From contig NZ_BBXC01000009.1 of NCBI RefSeq assembly GCF_001570525.1, forward strand, positions 426,363 through 490,362: 64,000 nt of DNA, written 5' to 3'. The notes beneath the pieces were generated by a model, which worked only from the letters and a program-made list of their open reading frames with translations, did no database searches and was not told the DNA's origin. Of the stretch, positions 16,453 through 26,986 are shown piece after piece. Source of the DNA: Herbidospora sakaeratensis (GTDB lineage: Bacteria > Actinomycetota > Actinomycetes > Streptosporangiales > Streptosporangiaceae). The position numbers were made by a program, and so were the translations under genes. The first letter of the stretch is position 1; each line of letters starts with the position of its first letter.

Positions 16453-16854
16453 ATGCTGACGATCTCGCGCGAACTGGTCGACCAGATCATCGCCCACGCG
16501 ACGGCCGACCACCCCGACGAGGCCTGCGGCGTCATCGCCGGGCGGGCCGGGGTGCCCGAGCGGTTCGTCCCGATGGAGAACGCCGAGCGCTCGCCCACGT
16601 TCTACCGGTTCGACTCGATGGAGCAGTTCCGCGTCTGGCGTGACATGGACGACAACGACGAAGAGCCCGTCGTGATCTACCACTCCCACACGGCCACCGA
16701 GGCCTACCCCTCGCGCACCGACGTCTCCTACGCCTCCGAGCCCCACGCCCACTACGTCCTCTACTCCACCGCGCTCGAACAGTTCCGGTCGTTCCGGATC
16801 GTCGACGGCGTGATCGAGGAGGAGGACGTAAAGATCCTGGAACCGGGCGTTTAA
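16453..16854 (+). CDS. mec: Mec, JAMM-type CysO-cysteine peptidase (M67)
   Basis: A 133-residue zinc peptidase that releases cysteine from the CysO-Cys adduct. The JAMM signature is complete: Glu23 in DEACG, then His77-Ser-His79, seven residues, Ser87 and Asp90 (YHSHTATEAYPSRTD). It begins the mec-cysO-cysM cluster, the sulfur-carrier cysteine route described for Mycobacterium tuberculosis. cysO follows after 133 bases. Confidence 0.93.
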   Translation: MLTISRELVDQIIAHATADHPDEACGVIAGRAGVPERFVPMENAERSPTFYRFDSMEQFRVWRDMDDNDEEPVVIYHSHTATEAYPSRTDVSYASEPHAHYVLYSTALEQFRSFRIVDGVIEEEDVKILEPGV

Positions 16855-16987
16855 AATGGATGACATGTCCCTGGGCGTGCAACCGTACCTCTTCGCGCAC
16901 TCTCCTTCCGTCGTGGTCTACGACTGTCATTGACGTTCACATTTCCCCGTACACCACAGACCTGAAGACAAGAAGAGAGAACGAGAC

Positions 16988-17260
16988 ATGGCCATCGAGG
17001 TCCGCATCCCGACCATCCTGCGCACCTACACCGACGGCGCCAAGGCCGTCGACGCCTCCGGCGCCACGATCGAAGAGCTGATCGGCGATCTTGAGGCCCG
17101 GCACCCGGGGATCAAGGCCCGGCTGGTCGAGAACGACAAGCTCCGCCGGTTCGTGAACGTCTACCTCAACGACGAGGACGTCCGGTTCCTCGGCGGGCTC
17201 GGCACCCCCGTCTCCGACGGCGACACGGTCACCGTGCTGCCCGCCGTCGCCGGTGGCTGA
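16988..17260 (+). CDS. cysO: CysO, ubiquitin-like sulfur carrier (MoaD/ThiS family)
   Basis: A 90-residue beta-grasp sulfur carrier. The C-terminus VLPAVAGG ends in the Gly-Gly that is thiocarboxylated. FVNVYLNDEDVRFLGGLGTPVSDGDTV is the typical MoaD/ThiS C-terminal core. CysO-COSH supplies sulfur to O-phosphoserine held by CysM. A strong AAGAAGAGAG region precedes the ATG. cysM follows after six bases. Confidence 0.95.
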   Translation: MAIEVRIPTILRTYTDGAKAVDASGATIEELIGDLEARHPGIKARLVENDKLRRFVNVYLNDEDVRFLGGLGTPVSDGDTVTVLPAVAGG

Positions 17261-18214
<954 letters not shown>

Positions 18215-18229
18215 GGCCGGAAAACGGAG

Positions 18230-18267
18230 AAGGACCCCGCCTCCCTGAGAGTTGAGGCGGGGTCCTT
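18230..18267. terminator. strong hairpin terminator after cysM
   Basis: A perfect 14-base stem, AAGGACCCCGCCTC at 18230-18243 and its complement at 18254-18267, with a ten-base loop. It lies between the convergent cysM and DUF3352 genes and can serve both. TTCC follows on the plus strand and TCTCCGTTTT on the minus strand. Confidence 0.85.
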
Positions 18268-18275
18268 CCCGTATG

Positions 18276-19946
18276 TCAATTGAACAGCACGCGCAGAGAG
18301 AAGTTCGCGTCGCTCCCCGAAGTTCCGCCGCTCATGCCCACCGCGCGGAGCACCTGGAGGTTGGCCTTGTCCTCGTCCGACATGCCCTGCAGGTAGAGGT
18401 TCTCGATCTTGTCGAGGTCGACGAACAGTCCGAACCCGGCCGAGTCGGCGTTCGGGACCGCCGTCTGGAAGGTCTCGCTGTCGGCCAGCGTGCCGCCCGC
18501 GGCGAGCTTGTTCGCGTAGTCCTGGTTGGTCGCCACGACCAGCTTGCCGTCACCGGGGGCCTTGGCCAGCTGGAGCGGCGTGCCGGCCACGGCGAGCGCC
18601 TGCTCGACCTTGGTCAGCACCTCGCCGGCCTTGGCCGGGTCGGTGGCCAGCACCGCGCCGGCGTTCGGCATGTTGCCGTCGAGGCCCTGCGAGTCGATCG
18701 CGACGGTGATGCTGTCGCCGAGCAGGGTGGCCAGGTCGTCGGGCAGGTTCAGGCCGAACTGCTGCTGGGCCTGGGTGACGAACTGGCTGAACTGGGCGCC
18801 GCCGCCGGTGCTCTCGACCGACTTGAGGATCTGGTCCCAGCCGCCCTTGACGCCCGCGCCGAGGCCCGAGATGGCCAGCGCCCCGGCGGTGGTGTCGGGC
18901 AGCTCGCCCAGCTTCACCGGGCTGGTCTGCACGGTGACCGGGCTCTGCACGCCGCGGGTGATGGCGGCGAGTTCCGCGTACGAGCCGTCGAACCGCAGCG
19001 CCCCCGCGAAGCGGCCGTTCTTCAGCTGGTCGGTCAGGGCCGGGTCGGCGACCGCGGCGCCGCCCATCGCGGCGAGCTGGCCCAGGTCGCCCCAGAAGGA
19101 GAGCACGCCGGGCTCGCCGAGGGCCTCCATGTCGGCGGAGAAGCTGGCCGACTCGGCCAGGGTGGGGCCGGTGGCGTACTTGTCGGCCTCCTCCTGGGTG
19201 GGGGAGACGATGGCGTAGTCGCCCCGGATGGCCACGCCGGTCTTGGTGTCGGAGCCGGCGTCGAGCTTGGCGATGCCGGCGCGGGCGGCGTCGGCGTCCT
19301 TCACCTGGATCGCGACGGCGAAGCCGGGCTGGTCGGCGTCCTTGCCGGGCATGACCGCGAAGCCGATGCGGTCGCCGAGCCAGGGCTCGATGTCGGTCGC
19401 GTAGTTGATGTCCTTGAAGTTCTCGTTGTCCGACGAGATCGCCTTGAAGAAGGCCTCACGCGGGTCGTCGCCCGAGAAGGCGTCCTGGGTGACGGTGAAC
19501 TTGCGGGCGATGTTGAACAGGGCCAGCTTCTGGTTGGCGGCCGGGTCGAGGTCGATCCGGGCGTAGGCGAGGGCGCCGGCCGGGAGCGCCTCGGCGGGCT
19601 GCGCGCCGCCGCCGCTCAGGGCGGAGAAGGCCCAGACGCCGCCGCCTCCGACGAGGCCGACGACCACGGCGACGATCACCGCGATGATGGCGCCCTTGGG
19701 GCCGCGCTTCTGGACCGGCGCGTGCACCACGGGGGGCAGGTCGTAACCCAGTTCCTCGGGCTGGCGCCACTGGCCGGGCTGCGGGGGCTGCTGGGGGGCG
19801 TACATCTGCTGGGTGCCGCCGAAGTCGATCCGGGTCGGCTCTACGTGCGGCTGCGGCTGCTGCTGCGGCGTGCGGTAGTTGATGGTCCGGTCCGGGTCTC
19901 CGCCGCTGATGTCGTAGGGGAAACCGGGGGGGTTCTCGGCAGGCAT
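18276..19946 (-). CDS. DUF3352 membrane-anchored protein
   Basis: A 556-residue protein. A Pro/Gln-rich cytosolic segment (to about residue 80) is followed by one membrane helix (IIAVIVAVVVGLVGGGGVWAF) and a large extracytoplasmic DUF3352 domain starting ALPAGALAYARIDLDPAANQKL. It continues with the repeated alpha/beta pattern of this family. Role unknown; homologues are common surface proteins in actinobacteria. The ATG at 19946 is preferred over a TTG five codons upstream. Convergent with cysM across a terminator. Confidence 0.88.
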   Translation of the reverse strand: MPAENPPGFPYDISGGDPDRTINYRTPQQQPQPHVEPTRIDFGGTQQMYAPQQPPQPGQWRQPEELGYDLPPVVHAPVQKRGPKGAIIAVIVAVVVGLVGGGGVWAFSALSGGGAQPAEALPAGALAYARIDLDPAANQKLALFNIARKFTVTQDAFSGDDPREAFFKAISSDNENFKDINYATDIEPWLGDRIGFAVMPGKDADQPGFAVAIQVKDADAARAGIAKLDAGSDTKTGVAIRGDYAIVSPTQEEADKYATGPTLAESASFSADMEALGEPGVLSFWGDLGQLAAMGGAAVADPALTDQLKNGRFAGALRFDGSYAELAAITRGVQSPVTVQTSPVKLGELPDTTAGALAISGLGAGVKGGWDQILKSVESTGGGAQFSQFVTQAQQQFGLNLPDDLATLLGDSITVAIDSQGLDGNMPNAGAVLATDPAKAGEVLTKVEQALAVAGTPLQLAKAPGDGKLVVATNQDYANKLAAGGTLADSETFQTAVPNADSAGFGLFVDLDKIENLYLQGMSDEDKANLQVLRAVGMSGGTSGSDANFSLRVLFN

Positions 19947-20029
19947 GGGGTCAACTCGCAAAGTGGGGTGATCTCCGACGAGTCTGAAAGTATGCCGTGC
20001 CGGTAGCGAATCGCTTGCAGCCTTCTTGA

Positions 20030-20362
20030 CTATTGGCGCTTAAGGACATCTTTCGGCTCTTTGAGGTGCACTTCCCCGGTATCGCTGGTTTCGACCAGAT
20101 CCCACGGGACGACCAGACTGCGGGCGTACAGGAGCCGGGTGAGTTGCTGCAGCGTGCCGTTGACGTGGCCGTTGGCGTCGCGGTGCACGCCGAGCAGGAA
20201 CTGGGCCCGGGTGGCCGAAACGACCAGCCCGGCGGTCTCGGGTTCGGCGCCCTTCTTGAACGGGTTGCGGCTGCCGGTGACCATGCGCACGTCGACCACG
20301 TGGCCGACCCACACCCCGCGCACGTCCCAAACGCACTGACCGATCAGTTCCCGTCCCGTCAT
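20030..20362 (-). CDS. PRC-barrel-like small protein
   Basis: A 110-residue protein whose start (GRELIGQCVWDVRGVWVGHVVDVRM) looks like a PRC-barrel, a fold used in RNA-processing and photosynthetic proteins. The rest (VPWDLVETSDTGEVHL) continues the beta pattern. The family assignment is by pattern only. It is upstream of the DUF3352 gene on the same strand (gap 83 bases) and divergent from the thioesterase gene. Confidence 0.65.
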   Translation of the reverse strand: MTGRELIGQCVWDVRGVWVGHVVDVRMVTGSRNPFKKGAEPETAGLVVSATRAQFLLGVHRDANGHVNGTLQQLTRLLYARSLVVPWDLVETSDTGEVHLKEPKDVLKRQ

Positions 20363-20448
20363 GGCCGGTGAATGCCCGGATCTCCCTGTACGGACGGCTA
20401 TGGACCAGTCAAGATACAGTGTTCCAGAACAACATTCGGGAGGGTGCG

Positions 20449-21243
20449 TTGAGCGGTTTCGGGGAGGCGACCCGGGCGGTCCGGGTCGGCGAGGGTGTCT
20501 ACGACGTGCGCCTCGACGACGGCTACTCGATCGGGGGCCCGCTGAACGGCGGATACCTGATGGCCGTGCTGCTGCGGGCGGCGGTCGACGACTCGCCGCA
20601 CGAGCACCCGGTCTCGACCAGCGCCCAGTTCCTGCGGGCCGGCCGGGCCGGGCCGGCGCGGGTCACGGTCGAGCAGGTGAAGACCGGCAAGACGACCACG
20701 ATCAGCCGGGCCTCGCTGGTGGGCGCCGACGGCCCGGTCCTGGAGACGTTGGTCACCACCGCGACCCTCGACCCGCTGGCCGAGCCCGTCTACACGGGCG
20801 AGCCGGCCCACACGATGCCGCCGCCCGAGGCGTGCCTGCCGCTGCCCGAGCCGAAGCCCGAGTCGAACATGAACCTGAACGGGCGGATGGAGCTGCTGTT
20901 CGACCCGCCCACGGTGGGCTGGTTCACCGGTGAGCCGACCGGCCGCCCCGAGTCGCGCGCCTACTTCCGGCTGCGGCACGGCCAGGAGCCCGACCCGTTC
21001 GTGCTGGCCCTGGCGGTCGACGCGCTGCCCCCGGTGGTGTTCAGCGCGGGCCTGCGCGGCTGGGCCCCGACCGTCGAGCTCACCTGGCACCTGCGCGCCC
21101 TGCCGGCCCCGGGCTGGCTGACCGTGGTCGCCGCCGGGCGGCTGGTCGCCGACGGCTGGTTCGACGAGGACGTCGAGGTGTGGGACTCCGCCGGCCGCCT
21201 CGTCGCGCAGTCGCGGCAGCTCGCGAGGGTCGGACGCGGCTGA
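20449..21243 (+). CDS. acyl-CoA thioesterase-like double hot-dog protein
   Basis: A 264-residue cytosolic protein of the TesB/4HBT_3 type, with two hot-dog halves. Markers are SIGGPLNGGYLMAVLLRAA in the first half and a second GWAPTVELTWHLR / WLTVVAAGRLVADGWFDEDVEVWD near the end. The TTG at 20449 is preceded by GGGAGG at a good distance, whereas a GTG at 20368 would run through the divergent promoter region. It probably hydrolyses acyl-CoA esters; the substrate is unknown. Confidence 0.85.
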   Translation: MSGFGEATRAVRVGEGVYDVRLDDGYSIGGPLNGGYLMAVLLRAAVDDSPHEHPVSTSAQFLRAGRAGPARVTVEQVKTGKTTTISRASLVGADGPVLETLVTTATLDPLAEPVYTGEPAHTMPPPEACLPLPEPKPESNMNLNGRMELLFDPPTVGWFTGEPTGRPESRAYFRLRHGQEPDPFVLALAVDALPPVVFSAGLRGWAPTVELTWHLRALPAPGWLTVVAAGRLVADGWFDEDVEVWDSAGRLVAQSRQLARVGRG

Positions 21244-21298
21244 AGAGTGTGCTCGGTGTCACGGGGACGGGCGGCATGATCGGCCATAAGCTGACTCC

Positions 21299-22120
21299 GT
21301 GGTGGAGAGTTATGGTCAGGGGTCCATCGGGATCTTCGACAGTGGATTCGGGGGGCTGACCGTAGCCCGCGCGATCATCGACCAGTTGCCCAACGAACCG
21401 GTCTTCTACGTCGCCGACACGGCCCGCCAGCCCTACGGCCCCAAGCGCATCGCCGAGGTCCGGTCCTACGCCCTCGAACTGCTCGACCATCTGGTGTCCC
21501 ACGACGTCAAGATGCTCGTGATCGCGTGCAACACGGCCAGCGCGGCGGTGCTGCGCGACGCCCGCGAGCGCTACCGGGTGCCGGTCGTCGAGGTCATCCA
21601 GCCGGCCACCCGGCGGGCGGCGTCGGCGACCCGCAACGGGAAGGTCGGGGTCATCGGCACCCAGGCCACCATCGCGTCGATGGCCTACCAGGACGCCTTC
21701 GCCGCCGCGCCGCACGTCGAACTCGTCGGGGTCGCCGCACCGCGGCTGGTCGAGTTCGTCGAACGCGGCGAGACCGAGAGCGAGGCCGTCATCGAGGCGG
21801 TGCGCGAATACCTGACGCCCATCCTCGACGCCGGCTGCGACACCCTGATCCTCGGCTGCACCCACTATCCCCTGCTGCTCGGCGCGATCTCCTACGTCGC
21901 CGGCGACGGCGTCACGCTCGTCTCGAGCGCCGAGGAGACCGCCAAGGACGTCTTCCGGGTGCTGCGCGACCGGGGCCTGGTGCGGGCCTCGGGCGTGCCC
22001 GCCCACCGGTTCGGCACGACCGGCGACACGCTGCTGTTCGAGACCCTCGGGCGGCGGTTCCTCGGGCCGGAGATCCAAGCGGTCGAACTGGCCGCGCCCG
22101 TGTTCGGAGGCACAGCGTGA
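21299..22120 (+). CDS. murI: glutamate racemase
   Basis: A 273-residue cytosolic enzyme that makes D-glutamate for peptidoglycan. The catalytic cysteines are in [12 protein letters not shown] and [12 protein letters not shown], with [17 protein letters not shown] at the N-terminus and [11 protein letters not shown]. Two adjacent GTG codons (21299, 21302) are possible starts. Its stop overlaps the next start (GTGA), so it heads a coupled run murI-MBL-rph-RdgB, an order common in actinobacteria. Confidence 0.96.
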   Translation: MVESYGQGSIGIFDSGFGGLTVARAIIDQLPNEPVFYVADTARQPYGPKRIAEVRSYALELLDHLVSHDVKMLVIACNTASAAVLRDARERYRVPVVEVIQPATRRAASATRNGKVGVIGTQATIASMAYQDAFAAAPHVELVGVAAPRLVEFVERGETESEAVIEAVREYLTPILDAGCDTLILGCTHYPLLLGAISYVAGDGVTLVSSAEETAKDVFRVLRDRGLVRASGVPAHRFGTTGDTLLFETLGRRFLGPEIQAVELAAPVFGGTA

Positions 22121-22869
22121 AACTGACCGTCGTCGGCTGCTCCGGCAGCTTCCCCGGCCCCGACAGCCCGTCGTCCTGCTATCTGTACGAGGCCGAGGGC
22201 TTCCGGATGCTCGTCGACTTCGGCAACGGGTCGCTGGGGGCCCTGCAGCGGCACGTCAGCCCGTTCGAGATCGACGCGATCTGCCTGTCCCACCTGCACG
22301 CCGACCACTGCCTCGACATGTGCAGCTACCACGTCGTCCGCAGCTACGGCCCCGGCGCCCCCCACCCCAAGATCCCCGTGTACGCCCCCTCGACGGCCCC
22401 CGCCCGGCTGAACGCCGCCTACGGGATGCCGCAGGAGCCCACGATGGAGACCGCCTTCGACTTCACGGCCCTGTCGCCGGGCGCCTTCGAGATCGGCCCC
22501 TTCCAGATCACCGCCGCCCGGGTCAACCACCCCGTCGAGACCTACGGCTTCCGCGTCGCCCACGGCGGCCGCTCGGTCACCTACTCGGCCGACACCGGCG
22601 AGTGCGACGCCCTGGTCGGCCTGGCCGGCGACACCGACCTGCTGCTCTGCGAGGCCTCGTTCCTCGACGAGCCCGGCAACCCGCCCGACCTCCACCTGAC
22701 CGGCCGCCAGGCGGCCGAGCACGCCGCCAAGGCCGGGGCCGGGAAGCTGGTCCTCACCCACCTGGTGCCCTGGCACGACGCCGCCCGCGTCCGCGCCGAC
22801 GCCGACCGGGGCGGCTATTCGGGCGAGATCGAGTTGGCCCGATCAGGTGCGGTCTATGACCTAGGGTGA
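22117..22869 (+). CDS. metallo-beta-lactamase fold hydrolase
   Basis: A 250-residue cytosolic enzyme. It opens with the fold start [17 protein letters not shown] and has the metal motif HLHADH ([12 protein letters not shown]), later [12 protein letters not shown] and [11 protein letters not shown]. The arrangement is close to the RNase Z/cyclic-phosphodiesterase-like branch, but the substrate is unknown. GTG start coupled to murI by a four-base overlap. The penultimate codon is the rare CTA. rph begins within six bases of its stop. Confidence 0.9.
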   Translation: MKLTVVGCSGSFPGPDSPSSCYLYEAEGFRMLVDFGNGSLGALQRHVSPFEIDAICLSHLHADHCLDMCSYHVVRSYGPGAPHPKIPVYAPSTAPARLNAAYGMPQEPTMETAFDFTALSPGAFEIGPFQITAARVNHPVETYGFRVAHGGRSVTYSADTGECDALVGLAGDTDLLLCEASFLDEPGNPPDLHLTGRQAAEHAAKAGAGKLVLTHLVPWHDAARVRADADRGGYSGEIELARSGAVYDLG

Positions 22870-22874
22870 GGCCC

Positions 22875-23591
22875 ATGGCTCGCACTGATGGACGTTCGCC
22901 CGACCAGCTCCGGCCGGTGACGATCACGCGGAACTGGCTGGCCCACGCCGAGGGGTCGGTCCTGGTCGAATTCGGCGGCACGAAGGTGCTGTGCGCCGCC
23001 TCCGTCGAGAGCGGGGTGCCGCGCTGGCGCAAGGGCAGCGGCCTCGGCTGGGTCACCGCCGAGTACGCCATGCTCCCGCGCGCCACCAACACCCGGGGCG
23101 ACCGCGAGTCGGTGCGCGGCAAGATCGGCGGCCGGACCCACGAGATCTCCCGGCTCATCGGCCGGTCCCTGCGGGCCTGCGTCGACTACAAGGCGCTCGG
23201 CGAGAACTCGATCGTGCTCGACTGCGACGTGCTCCAGGCCGACGGCGGCACCCGCACCGCCGCGATCACCGGCGCCTACGTGGCGCTGGCCGACGCGATC
23301 GCCTGGATGCGCAAGAAGCGCATGTGCCCCGGCGACCCGCTGGTCGACTCGGTGGCCGCCGTCTCGGTCGGCATCGTCGGCACCACCCCGCTGCTCGACC
23401 TCTGCTACGTCGAGGACGTCAAGGCCGAGACCGACATGAATGTCGTGATGACCGGCAAGGGCGCGTTCGTCGAGGTGCAGGGCACCGCCGAAGGGGCGCC
23501 GTTCGACCGGGGCACCCTCAACGACCTGCTCGACCTGGCCGCGCTCGGCTGCGCCGAGCTGACCGAACTCCAGAAGGCCGCGCTCGCATGA
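22875..23591 (+). CDS. rph: ribonuclease PH
   Basis: A 238-residue phosphorolytic 3' exoribonuclease that trims tRNA 3' ends. Characteristic segments: [85 protein letters not shown] and [21 protein letters not shown] chose the ATG at 22875; an in-frame GTG at 22866 is less likely as it overlaps the previous stop. Overlaps the following gene by four bases. Confidence 0.96.
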   Translation: MARTDGRSPDQLRPVTITRNWLAHAEGSVLVEFGGTKVLCAASVESGVPRWRKGSGLGWVTAEYAMLPRATNTRGDRESVRGKIGGRTHEISRLIGRSLRACVDYKALGENSIVLDCDVLQADGGTRTAAITGAYVALADAIAWMRKKRMCPGDPLVDSVAAVSVGIVGTTPLLDLCYVEDVKAETDMNVVMTGKGAFVEVQGTAEGAPFDRGTLNDLLDLAALGCAELTELQKAALA

Positions 23592-24196
23592 CCAAGCTGC
23601 TGCTCGCCACCCGCAACCAGGGCAAGATCGTCGAGCTGCGGCGCATCCTCGAAGAGGCCGCGCTGCCGATCGAGCTGGTCGGCCTCGAGACCTTCCCCGA
23701 GATCGGCGACGTCGCCGAGACCGGCCTCACCTTCGCCGAGAACGCCCTGCTCAAGGCTCACACCGTGGCCCGGCAGAGCGGCCTGCCCTGCGTCGCCGAC
23801 GACTCGGGCCTCTGCGTCGACGCCCTCAACGGCATGCCCGGCATCTTCTCTGCCCGCTGGTCGGGCGGCCACGGCGACGACCGGGCCAACCTCGACCTGC
23901 TGCTGGCCCAGATCAACGACGTGCCCGACGACCGCCGCCAGGCCCACTTCGCCTGCGTGGCCGCCCTCGCCCTGCCCTCGGGCGAGGAGCGTGTGGTCGA
24001 GGGGGTCATGCACGGCCACGTGATCCGGGCGCCCCGGGGCACGATGGGGTTCGGCTACGACCCGATCTTCGTCCCCGACGGCGAGACCCGCACGACCGCC
24101 GAGATGCCCCCCGCCGAGAAGGACGCGATCTCCCATCGCGGCATCTCGATGCGGGCGATGGTGCCGGTCCTGGCCGAGGTGTTCTCGGTTTCGTAA
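23588..24196 (+). CDS. rdgB: RdgB/HAM1 XTP/dITP pyrophosphatase
   Basis: A 202-residue cytosolic enzyme that removes non-canonical purine nucleoside triphosphates. Family motifs: [15 protein letters not shown] at the N-terminus, [40 protein letters not shown] and the C-terminal [15 protein letters not shown] and [10 protein letters not shown]. Coupled to rph by ATGA, a conserved pair in bacteria. Confidence 0.96.
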   Translation: MTKLLLATRNQGKIVELRRILEEAALPIELVGLETFPEIGDVAETGLTFAENALLKAHTVARQSGLPCVADDSGLCVDALNGMPGIFSARWSGGHGDDRANLDLLLAQINDVPDDRRQAHFACVAALALPSGEERVVEGVMHGHVIRAPRGTMGFGYDPIFVPDGETRTTAEMPPAEKDAISHRGISMRAMVPVLAEVFSVS

Positions 24197-24241
24197 GAAC
24201 TTGGGGCTCCCTTACGAGCAGGGCGTTCGTAGGATCCTTGT

Positions 24242-25870
24242 GTGACCTCTCGCTCGACCGCGCCCGCCTGGGCAGCGGCTCTCGCCGGGCTGACCGCCGC
24301 GGCCGTGGCCGTCGGCGTCGGCCAGCTCGCGGCCGGCGTCATCGGCGGCGACTCCTCGCCCGTCGTGGCGGTCGGCAACGCGGCCGTCGACCTCTCGCCC
24401 GCCTGGCTCAAGAACTGGGCCATCGCGACGTTCGGCGAGAACGACAAGACGGTCCTCATCGGCGGCATCTTCGTGGTGATCGCCCTGCTGGCGGCCGGTT
24501 TCGGGGTGCTGGCCCGGATCCGGCTCGGCTACGGCCGGCTGGCCCTGCTGGCGTTCGGCGTCCTCGGCGCGTGGGCGGCGGCGACCCGGCCCGACGCGGG
24601 CATGATCGACGTGCTGCCCTCCCTGCTCGCCGCCTGGGCCGGAGCGGCCACGCTGTCCCGGATCTTCCGTCGGCTCGAACCGGTGGAGATCGCGGCACCG
24701 GCCGTCGGCGCGCGGGACGCCGCCGGAGAAGGGGCAGCCTCGGACCCGCCGTCCGCCCCGCTTGAGCAGCCGCCCGTCATGCTGGCCGGTGATCGGCTTC
24801 GGACCATCGACCGGCGAAAGCTCTTCACCGGGATCGCCACCGGCGCGGGGGTCGCCGCCGTCACCGGGGCGGCCGGGGTGTGGATCGGCGACCGCAACAA
24901 CGTCTCCGCCGAGCGGGCGCAGGTCGCGGCCGAGTTGCCGAAACCGGCCAAGCCGCTGCCGCCGCTGCCCGCCGGGGTCGACTTCAAGGTGCCGAACCTG
25001 TCGCCGTTCGTCACCCCCAACCACGACTTCTACCGGGTCGACACCGCGCTCGCGCTGCCCAACGTCGACCCGAACACGTGGACGCTGAAGATCCACGGCA
25101 TGGTCGACCGGCCCATCGAGCTCACCTTCGCCGAGCTGCTGAAACGCCCCATCGTCGAGGCCGACGTCACGCTCGCGTGCGTCTCCAACCCGGTCGGCGG
25201 CCCCTACGTCGGCAACGCCCGCTGGCTCGGCGTGGCCATGGCCGGGATCCTGCGCGAGGCCGGGATCAAGGCCGGCGCCGACATGCTGCTGTCGACCAGC
25301 GCCGACGGCTGGACCGCAGGCACCCCGGTCGAGGTCGTCATGGACGGCCGCGACGCCCTGTTCGCGTTCGCCATGAACGGCGAGCCGCTCCCGGTCTCCC
25401 ACGGCTTCCCGGTCAGGCAGGTCGTGCCGGGCCTCTACGGCTACGTCTCGGCCACCAAGTGGGTCGTCGACGTCAAGCTCACCCGGTTCGACGAGGAGAC
25501 GGCGTACTGGACCGACCGGGGCTGGGACGCCAAGGGGCCCATCAAGACGCAGTCGCGCATCGACACCCCGCGCAACAAGACCAAGCCGGGCCGCAACGTG
25601 ATCGCCGGGGTCGCCTGGGCGCAGACCAAGGGCATCGCGAAGGTCGAGGTCAAGGTCGACGACGGGCCGTGGCAGGTGGCGAAGCTGGCCGAGGTGCCGG
25701 GCCTGGACACCTGGCGGCAGTGGTCGATCGAGGTCGACCTCGCGAGTGGCCTGCACAACCTGTCGTGCCGGGCCACCGACGAGACCGGCGAGACGCAGAC
25801 CGATCGCGGCGCGCCGCCCGAGCCGAACGGCGCCACCGGTTACCACCAGGTTCTCATCGAGACCACCTAG
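24242..25870 (+). CDS. membrane-bound molybdopterin-dependent oxidoreductase (sulfite-oxidase fold)
   Basis: A 542-residue protein. About four membrane helices occupy residues 8-140, followed by a cytosolic linker and a Tat-like DRRKLFTGIATGAG motif that begins another hydrophobic segment near residue 195. The extracytoplasmic domain (about 240-440) is the sulfite-oxidase molybdopterin fold, with the cofactor cysteine in TLACVSNPVGG and the FYRVDTAL opening. The C-terminal Ig-like dimer domain follows (GVAWAQTKGIAKVEV). The electron donor and physiological substrate are unknown. GTG start; alone downstream of rdgB by 45 bases. Confidence 0.9.
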   Translation: MTSRSTAPAWAAALAGLTAAAVAVGVGQLAAGVIGGDSSPVVAVGNAAVDLSPAWLKNWAIATFGENDKTVLIGGIFVVIALLAAGFGVLARIRLGYGRLALLAFGVLGAWAAATRPDAGMIDVLPSLLAAWAGAATLSRIFRRLEPVEIAAPAVGARDAAGEGAASDPPSAPLEQPPVMLAGDRLRTIDRRKLFTGIATGAGVAAVTGAAGVWIGDRNNVSAERAQVAAELPKPAKPLPPLPAGVDFKVPNLSPFVTPNHDFYRVDTALALPNVDPNTWTLKIHGMVDRPIELTFAELLKRPIVEADVTLACVSNPVGGPYVGNARWLGVAMAGILREAGIKAGADMLLSTSADGWTAGTPVEVVMDGRDALFAFAMNGEPLPVSHGFPVRQVVPGLYGYVSATKWVVDVKLTRFDEETAYWTDRGWDAKGPIKTQSRIDTPRNKTKPGRNVIAGVAWAQTKGIAKVEVKVDDGPWQVAKLAEVPGLDTWRQWSIEVDLASGLHNLSCRATDETGETQTDRGAPPEPNGATGYHQVLIETT

Positions 25871-25946
25871 ACGGCAGGATTCGGGAAAGCCGGTCGCTCA
25901 TCGGAGTCACCCCCTTACCATCGGTAACATCGAAGGGAAGGGGTCG

Positions 25947-26726
25947 ATGGCCGAGCGTCAGTCCCGGTGGCGGTTGCCGACCGGCGTCTACAATCCCGTC
26001 GTCACCGGTGACGGGCGCAGGTGGCGTGACTACGAGAAGGCCGCCGAGACCCCCGCGCCGTCCCTCGATCCGTGGCCGTCCCAGCTGCCGGGCCGGTTGC
26101 CGCCGACGGGCGACGACTGGTTCGACCGGGCGACCCGGCCGCGCCCGCTGGAGGAGTCGCGGCCCTACGGGGTGCCGGGCGGGCTGGCGAGACCCGACCC
26201 GGAGGCGCAACGAGATCTCGCCGAGGCGTTGAGCAGCAGGTTCCCCGATCCGCGCGGCACCTGGATCCGGTTGATCAACGCCGAAGGGCCGACCGACGAT
26301 CCGTTCCGGTCGACCAACGCCATCGACTGCGCCCTGTCGGTCATGTCGTCGTGGCACGGCGAACCCGTCGTGGCGGCGGCCCGGCAGCCCGAATACGACC
26401 GGGTCGGCAAACCCGTGCTCTCGGGGGAGGCGGGCGGGGTGGCCAGGGCCGAGCAGTGGCTCGGCCATCGTTTCGAGTACGTCGGGCAGGGCCGCCGCGC
26501 CTACGGGGTGGTGGCCGGGCGGTTGCGGTCGGCCGGGCACGGCGCCGCGACCGTGCTCATCACGCGCTGGCCCCAGGGGGGCAGCCACGCGTGGAACGCG
26601 GTGAACTCACTGGGGGAGGTGCTGTGGATCGACGCACAGCGGGGACACATGGCCATCGAGCCGCCGTACGAGAACGTGACGGGGGTCTTCTGCGTGGTCC
26701 TCGACCGCGCGGGGCAGCGGGTGTGA
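25947..26726 (+). CDS. papain-fold deamidase toxin (toxin glutamine deamidase domain)
   Basis: A 259-residue protein. Residues 1-95 are polar and proline-rich with no recognised delivery domain. Residues 120-250 form a papain-like polymorphic-toxin domain: Cys128 in NAIDCALSVM, His214 in GGSHAWNAVN, Asp229 and Gln231 in WIDAQRG. This Cys-His-Asp-x-Gln pattern is the toxin glutamine deamidase (PF15644-like) signature; the family deamidates or cleaves host proteins. It has no signal peptide or WXG-type head, so delivery is unclear. The next gene, overlapping by four bases, is a probable immunity protein. The ATG at 25947 follows GAAGGGAAGGGG. Confidence 0.82.
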   Translation: MAERQSRWRLPTGVYNPVVTGDGRRWRDYEKAAETPAPSLDPWPSQLPGRLPPTGDDWFDRATRPRPLEESRPYGVPGGLARPDPEAQRDLAEALSSRFPDPRGTWIRLINAEGPTDDPFRSTNAIDCALSVMSSWHGEPVVAAARQPEYDRVGKPVLSGEAGGVARAEQWLGHRFEYVGQGRRAYGVVAGRLRSAGHGAATVLITRWPQGGSHAWNAVNSLGEVLWIDAQRGHMAIEPPYENVTGVFCVVLDRAGQRV

Positions 26727-26986
26727 GCCCGGACACCGCCCGCGCGCTGGCCGAGGAGTGGTTCAACGGGGGGCGGGCCCGCTCGGCCGAGGTCGTCGTC
26801 TACGCCTTCGACGACGGGTTCGTGGCCTGGGTGCGCGACGACGAGCCCGACGACCCGAGCGTCCTGCCGTCGACCGTGGGGGGCGGCTGCATCGTCATCG
26901 ACCGGCGTACCGGCGAGCTGGCCGTCCGCCCCCTGCTGGGGCCGGAGTTCGTGGCCGAGCAGTGGCCCGACCACGTGCCCCGTTAA
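26723..26986 (+). CDS. YrhB/Imm35-like immunity protein
   Basis: An 87-residue cytosolic protein starting at a GTG that overlaps the toxin stop. The layout matches YrhB/Imm35-type immunity proteins: an N-terminal helix ([11 protein letters not shown]), then strands [15 protein letters not shown] and [16 protein letters not shown]. Such proteins neutralise papain-fold and related toxins by direct binding. The overlap would couple the two products. Its last four bases overlap the convergent ABC permease gene. Confidence 0.75.
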   Translation: MSPDTARALAEEWFNGGRARSAEVVVYAFDDGFVAWVRDDEPDDPSVLPSTVGGGCIVIDRRTGELAVRPLLGPEFVAEQWPDHVPR

